DNA from: JANMDU01 sp031388245
GTDB lineage: Bacteria > Pseudomonadota > Gammaproteobacteria > Burkholderiales > Burkholderiaceae_C
Direction: 5' to 3'
NCBI GenBank assembly: GCA_031388245.1
Contig: JANNED010000059.1
Location: forward strand, 1-8,716
DNA: 8,716 bases
Positions 5,578-8,716 of this stretch are shown here, in pieces; position 1 is the first letter of the stretch, and each line of letters starts with the position of its first letter. Under the pieces are notes generated by a model. The model worked only from the letters and a program-made list of their open reading frames with translations, ran no database searches and was not told where the DNA came from. A program made the position numbers and the translations under genes.

Positions 5578-6138
5578 ATGAAGACCAACCCACCTATCTT
5601 TGCCGCATTATTGGCATGTATCGCTTGCAGCACTGCATTGTCTATGACTAAAAATGAGCACGCCGCGCAGAAAGACATCATCGCTGGCGAATACAAAGTC
5701 AGCCGCGATAAATGCAATAGCTTGAAGGCTAACGCCAAAGAAATTTGTGTGTCTGAAGCGAAGGGAGTTCTGAGTGTCGCCAAAGCTGAGCTGAAATCAG
5801 CCTACGAACCCAGCGCACGGCACACAGAAAAAGTAGCCATGGCGAAGGGTGATGCTGCCTACGACACTGCCAAAGAAAAATGCGATGACAGCCAAGGTAA
5901 TGCGAAGAGTATTTGCAGAGCAGACGCTAAGGCCATGCACGTGAAGGCACAAGATGAAGCGCGCGTGACGCGGGTGAATGCTGAAGCCGACAAGGTACGC
6001 ACTGGAGCACGCAGTATGGCTGACAAAGATGAAAATAAAGCCAGCTTAAAAGCGGCGTTAGCACGCTGCGACAGCATGATGGGCGCTGCGAAGGACACTT
6101 GCATGACTGATGCAAAATTTAAGCACAACGTGAAGTAG
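5578..6138 (+). CDS. Secreted protein with three C-x10-C repeats, function unknown
   Basis: A 186-residue protein with an N-terminal signal sequence (MKTNPP, then the hydrophobic stretch 7-21; likely cleavage after ALS at 20-22, or lipidation at C14 in LLAC as an alternative). The mature part is Lys/Ala/Glu/Asp-rich and predicted helical. It contains three related units starting at C46, C102 and C164: CNSLKANAKEICVSEAK, CDDSQGNAKSICRADAK and CDSMMGAAKDTCMTDAK. Each has a second cysteine exactly 11 residues on (57, 113, 175), fitting a disulfide-linked helical hairpin in the periplasm. I recall similar unnamed proteins in Burkholderiales but know no function; metal binding or envelope stress is conceivable. 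ATG 5578 was chosen because GAGGA lies eight bases upstream and the signal peptide begins there; the in-frame TTG 63 nt upstream would spoil the signal sequence. cfa follows after 60 nt. Confidence 0.82.
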   Translation: MKTNPPIFAALLACIACSTALSMTKNEHAAQKDIIAGEYKVSRDKCNSLKANAKEICVSEAKGVLSVAKAELKSAYEPSARHTEKVAMAKGDAAYDTAKEKCDDSQGNAKSICRADAKAMHVKAQDEARVTRVNAEADKVRTGARSMADKDENKASLKAALARCDSMMGAAKDTCMTDAKFKHNVK

Positions 6139-6198
6139 CTTGCGTCTGATCTGGTAAATCGTTGATCTACACCGCCAAACAAACGAGTCATCAGTATC

Positions 6199-7572
6199 AT
6201 GGAAAAAGCAGTTCAAATGGCTTTGTTACAGCCAGCCGAGCACCGTGTGCCTTTCGTATTCTCCAAGCAAAACGCGGATGAGGCAGCGCTTTTGTTAGCT
6301 CGGCTGTTTCGTAATTTCCATGGAAGCATTTTGCTGCGACTGTGGAATGGCTCCACTTTGCGATTCGGGAAAGCGTGTCAAGCAGGCTCGCAGGACGCAT
6401 TTACACTGATTTTTCATAACCCGCGTGTTGTGCGGACGATCGTTTTAGGCCGCGATCGACTTCGACTCGCAGATGCCTACTTTCGAGGCGATATTGATTT
6501 TGAGGGAGACTTCTTTGCCGCATTGGGATTAAAGGATCATCTCAACACCATTGAACTGTCCATCATCGACAAAATCCATGTGCTGTGTAGCGCCATCCTT
6601 TTGGGTGCGTCAGACCTGCGCCTGCCTCCATCAAATGCAGCTCGCTCGTCGCTGCATGCTCAAGAGGTGAAAGCACATTCAAAGTTAGAAAACAGCGATG
6701 CTATTCGCTTTCACTACGACGTGTCGAATGCGTTTTATGCGCTTTGGCTTGACAAGGCGATGGTGTATTCATGTGCTTACTTTGAGAGGCTAGATATGAG
6801 CCTAGAGCAAGCGCAGGTGGCCAAGCTTGATCACATTTGCCGAAAGCTACAACTTCGCTATGGTGACCGGCTTCTGGATATTGGCTGTGGCTGGGGCGCC
6901 TTGGTGATTCACGCTGCGAAGAATTATGGTGTCCAAGCGCATGGTGTGACTCTCAGCCAGCAGCAGCTTGAGCTTGCGCGCGAGCGCATTTCAGAAGCTG
7001 GTCTGACTGGCCAAGTAACAGTTGCGCTGTGTGACTACCGTGATATGCGAGGAGAGGCTATTTACGACAAGGTGGCCAGTGTTGGCATGTTTGAACATGT
7101 TGGCCTGAAAAATCTGCCTGTATATTTTTCAACAGTACATCGTCTGCTCAAGCCTGCTGGCCTGTTTCTTAACCACGGCATCACGCATGATGTGGAAGGC
7201 TGGAGCAAGACAAGCTCTACTGAATTTATCAATCGCTACGTTTTTCCTGATGGTCAGCTCGATACAGTAAGTAATATCCAGCGCGGCATGGAGCAAGCTC
7301 GGTTTGAAATTGCAGATGTAGAGGCCTTACGCCCCCACTACGCCTTGACGCTTCGGCATTGGGTGGCTCAGCTAGAGGCTCATCATGAACAAGCGCTCCA
7401 GTATGTGAGCGAATCCACTTTCCGTATTTGGCGCTTATACATGGCAGCTTGTGCGCTTGAGTTTGAATCGGGCGAGATCGGGGTCTATCAAATATTGGCC
7501 AGTAAACGAGTGGTAGGTGCCGCTTTACTTCCGATGACGCGATCACATTTATATGCTGGCCACTTGAATTGA
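6199..7572 (+). CDS. cfa: Cyclopropane-fatty-acyl-phospholipid synthase
   Basis: A 457-residue enzyme that transfers a methylene from S-adenosylmethionine to double bonds of membrane phospholipid acyl chains, hardening the membrane against acid, heat and oxidants. The N-terminal lipid-binding domain (about 1-130) contains RLADAYFRGDIDFEGD (89-104). The methyltransferase domain carries FHYDVSNAFY (171-180), MVYSCAYF (188-195), the SAM site LDIGCGWG (226-233), GVTLS (249-253), FEHVG (298-302), NHGI (325-328), YVFPDG (347-352), HYALTLRHW (380-388) and the terminal WRLYMAACALEFESGEIGVYQ. C192, E299, H326, I328 and Y381 correspond to the bicarbonate-site residues of E. coli Cfa, so it should be active. 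It is longer than the E. coli enzyme (382 residues), mainly at the N-terminus. The ATG has a poor ribosome site. The gene follows the Cys-repeat protein by 60 nt and is convergent with the flavin reductase. Confidence 0.95.
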   Translation: MEKAVQMALLQPAEHRVPFVFSKQNADEAALLLARLFRNFHGSILLRLWNGSTLRFGKACQAGSQDAFTLIFHNPRVVRTIVLGRDRLRLADAYFRGDIDFEGDFFAALGLKDHLNTIELSIIDKIHVLCSAILLGASDLRLPPSNAARSSLHAQEVKAHSKLENSDAIRFHYDVSNAFYALWLDKAMVYSCAYFERLDMSLEQAQVAKLDHICRKLQLRYGDRLLDIGCGWGALVIHAAKNYGVQAHGVTLSQQQLELARERISEAGLTGQVTVALCDYRDMRGEAIYDKVASVGMFEHVGLKNLPVYFSTVHRLLKPAGLFLNHGITHDVEGWSKTSSTEFINRYVFPDGQLDTVSNIQRGMEQARFEIADVEALRPHYALTLRHWVAQLEAHHEQALQYVSESTFRIWRLYMAACALEFESGEIGVYQILASKRVVGAALLPMTRSHLYAGHLN

Positions 7573-7620
7573 GCAGAAAGTGAGCCGCGCTTTGCTCATC
7601 ATTTGGCCCAACTGAGCAAA
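7571..7620. terminator. Alternative hairpins between convergent genes, possible bidirectional terminator
   Basis: TTTGCTCA (7591-7598) and TGAGCAAA (7613-7620) form a perfect 8-bp stem with a 14-base loop. A competing hairpin pairs GAGCAGAAAG (7571-7580) with CTTTGCTC (7590-7597), with a bulge. Both lie in the 89-nt gap between the stops of cfa and the minus-strand FMN reductase, where a terminator for both is expected. There is no clean T-run on either strand, so intrinsic termination is uncertain. Confidence 0.4.
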
Positions 7621-7661
7621 CAGCTCATTGAAATGGTAGCGAACAGTTCCCATTTAGGGTT

Positions 7662-8222
7662 TCACGAGACGTGGGTTGCATGCTTTCTGATCCAGACCAC
7701 ATAGTTATCCATCCATGCCTGAAGAAAATTCTTACTGCCTTTGCCAATCGCGCCGTCGGAGTCAAACAGATCATCTTTGGCATGAATAAATGCCTCTGGC
7801 TGACCGAGCGTCTGCACATCCAAATACGCCAGAATATTGCGCAAATGCTGCTGCGCCATCGCCGTGCCCATCGCACCGACTGACACGCCGATCACACCCG
7901 CAGGTTTGCCTGCCCAAGCGTTTTGGCCGTAGGGACGCGAGGCGTGATCGATCGCATTCTTCAACACGCCTGGAATTGAGCGGTTGTACTCTGGTGTGAA
8001 AAACAACAGCCCCTGCGCCTTGCTGACTTCTGCCTTCAAGCGTAAGACGCACTGAGCCTGATGAGCATCGTCATCTTGGTTGTAGAGCGGTAGATCATCA
8101 ATCTGGGCATGCTCAAAAGTAAAATCTGGCGGAGCAAGCGATGACATGGCGTGCGCGAGTTTTCTATTGAATGAATCTCGGCGAAGGCTGCCCACTATGA
8201 CGGAAATGAGGTGTCGGTTCAC
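7662..8222 (-). CDS. NADPH-dependent FMN reductase (flavodoxin fold, chromate/quinone reductase-like)
   Basis: A 186-residue soluble flavoprotein of the NADPH-dependent FMN reductase family (relatives include ChrR/YieF and yeast Lot6), which reduce flavin, quinones or, incidentally, chromate. The phosphate-binding loop GSLRRDSFNRKLA lies at 11-23, LPLYNQD at 44-50, and the flavin-contact block FFTPEYNRSIPGVLKNAIDH at 74-93, followed by KPAGVIGVSVGAMGT (106-120). The start is GTG at 8222: GGGAG (complement of 8229-8233) sits six bases upstream, and the first beta strand begins right after it. The frame stays open to 8375, but the extra 51 residues lack family similarity. Length then matches the family (about 180-190). 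It is convergent with cfa. Exact substrate is unknown; the protective role against redox stress is family knowledge. Confidence 0.92.
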   Translation of the reverse strand: MNRHLISVIVGSLRRDSFNRKLAHAMSSLAPPDFTFEHAQIDDLPLYNQDDDAHQAQCVLRLKAEVSKAQGLLFFTPEYNRSIPGVLKNAIDHASRPYGQNAWAGKPAGVIGVSVGAMGTAMAQQHLRNILAYLDVQTLGQPEAFIHAKDDLFDSDGAIGKGSKNFLQAWMDNYVVWIRKHATHVS

Positions 8223-8228
8223 TTGGTA

Positions 8229-8233
8229 CTCCC
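8229..8233 (-). promoter_or_regulatory. Ribosome binding site deciding the GTG start
   Basis: On the minus strand GGGAG lies six bases before the GTG at 8222-8220. It fixes the start of the FMN reductase and rejects the longer frame reaching 8375. Confidence 0.75.
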
Positions 8234-8267
8234 AAAGCACTAATGTTGCGCTACTCGTCCATCTCCG

Positions 8268-8289
8268 TCTGTGTCCTAGCGAACACAGA
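8268..8289. repeat. 7-bp inverted repeat upstream of the FMN reductase
   Basis: TCTGTGT (8268-8274) and ACACAGA (8283-8289) pair perfectly around eight bases. It lies about 45-65 bases before the GTG start of the minus-strand gene, a suitable place for an operator or leader hairpin. No regulator or promoter elements could be matched to it. Confidence 0.35.
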
Positions 8290-8381
8290 TTTGAGGGGTG
8301 TCGTACGGATTTTTCTTGCTTTGTTGGAGAGCCCGCAGACTGGGACGCAGCTTGTCTGTACTGTGCGCTGGACACGATGAT

Positions 8382-8688
8382 CTACCGGAAGTCTCTTAAT
8401 GCCCACGCCAATCCGGCAGAATACCAATGCGTTTGTATGGGCAAGGAACGCTGCTACTCAGCTTGCTTCGGCTGACCGCGTCGATTGAATATTGGCCGCG
8501 AGTTCCGATTGAAATCTAACCAAGGGAGAATGCCAACATCCAATGATGCGCGTTGGCGCAAGAGATACGCCGCATCAGTAGTGTCCCAACGTTCTTCAGA
8601 GGAGAGTGAGCTGATTTGACGGCAAATCGACCTCTGAATTTTCTGGGGTGTTCGTAAGTAGTTGATTTATCGGTGTATTTTCAAACAT
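8382..8688 (-). pseudogene. Broken, unrecognised minus-strand ORF
   Basis: On the minus strand ATG 8688 opens MFENTPINQLLTNTPENSEV and stops at TGA 8598-8596 after 30 residues. A second frame, open across the same place, continues as SEERWDTTDAAYLLRQRASL, then DVGILPWLDFNRNSRPIFNR, to TAG at 8456-8454. After that TAG the same frame runs QRSLPIQTHWYSAGLAWALR to another TAG at 8384-8382. The composition is protein-like, with Trp, Tyr and Asp spread as in coding sequence, so one frameshift plus one in-frame stop could have inactivated a gene of about 100 residues. I do not recognise the family, so the reading remains tentative. A 29-residue plus-strand ORF (8530-8619) overlaps it. Confidence 0.3.
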
Positions 8689-8716
8689 CGACAAACTCAA
8701 GATTTGTAGAATTTCA

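Larger units (their letters stand above)
8223..8716. other. Right-end stretch without an intact gene
   Basis: Between the GTG of the FMN reductase and the window edge no intact gene is visible on either strand. Contents are the small inverted repeat (8268-8289), the possible broken minus-strand ORF (8382-8688) and AT-richer sequence after 8610. The last ~30 bases are low in GC. A gene beyond the edge may be promoted from here, but I see no clear promoter or insertion-sequence terminus. Confidence 0.45.

Noticed and set aside
8223..8375. 51-residue N-terminal extension of the FMN reductase frame
   Set aside because: The extension has no family similarity, and GTG 8222 has a well-spaced GGGAG and gives the usual length.
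8146..8475. 109-codon plus-strand ORF with several cysteines
   Set aside because: It overlaps the FMN reductase start antisense, lacks a ribosome site and shows no zinc-finger spacing; it is a shadow frame.
1..8716. CRISPR array, tRNA/rRNA genes, complete insertion sequence
   Set aside because: No regularly spaced repeats, cloverleaf-like sequence, transposase or terminal inverted repeats were seen on either strand.

Overview
The window looks like a bacterial chromosome segment from a proteobacterium, most likely a betaproteobacterium of the Burkholderiales/Comamonadaceae type. This rests on moderate GC content, the cbpA-cbpM pair, the style of the cyclopropane synthase, and a Cys-repeat secreted protein of a kind I associate with that order. 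The taxonomy is inference, because no rRNA or other marker gene is present.

Layout. (1) Positions 2-961 hold the C-terminal 319 or so residues of a Cu+-type P1B ATPase (CopA-like), cut by the left window edge. It is followed 22 nt later by a YdjM/DUF457-type membrane hydrolase (984-1526). (2) Positions 1527-1984 have no convincing gene, only an imperfect hairpin and very short protein-like ORFs. (3) Positions 1985-2863 encode a membrane-anchored protein of the DUF6544/DUF6920 type. It is followed by a decayed N-terminal scrap of a flavodoxin-fold quinone reductase (2897-3016) and an intact VIT1/CCC1-type Fe/Mn transporter (3095-3790). (4) Positions 3861-5186 hold the co-chaperone CbpA and its modulator CbpM, 18 nt apart. 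(5) Positions 5187-5577 are a long leader-like intergenic region containing a 12-bp perfect palindrome, a hairpin and a 12-bp long-range inverted repeat whose right arm includes the ribosome binding site of the next gene. (6) Positions 5578-6138 encode a small secreted protein with three C-x10-C repeats, followed 60 nt later by a cyclopropane-fatty-acid synthase (6199-7572). (7) On the minus strand, convergent with cfa, lies an NADPH-dependent FMN reductase (7662-8222, GTG start). Upstream of it (8223-8716) is a region without an intact gene that holds a broken, unrecognised ORF.

Read together, the window resembles a stress and metal-homeostasis cluster: copper export, iron/manganese transport, a DnaJ-type co-chaperone with its regulator, membrane-lipid cyclopropanation, flavin reduction and an envelope protein. 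At least one gene remnant, and possibly a second, sits between the intact genes, which suggests an accessory region assembled by gain and loss. That they act as one functional island is inference. The most interesting unexplained element is the structured leader before the Cys-repeat protein.
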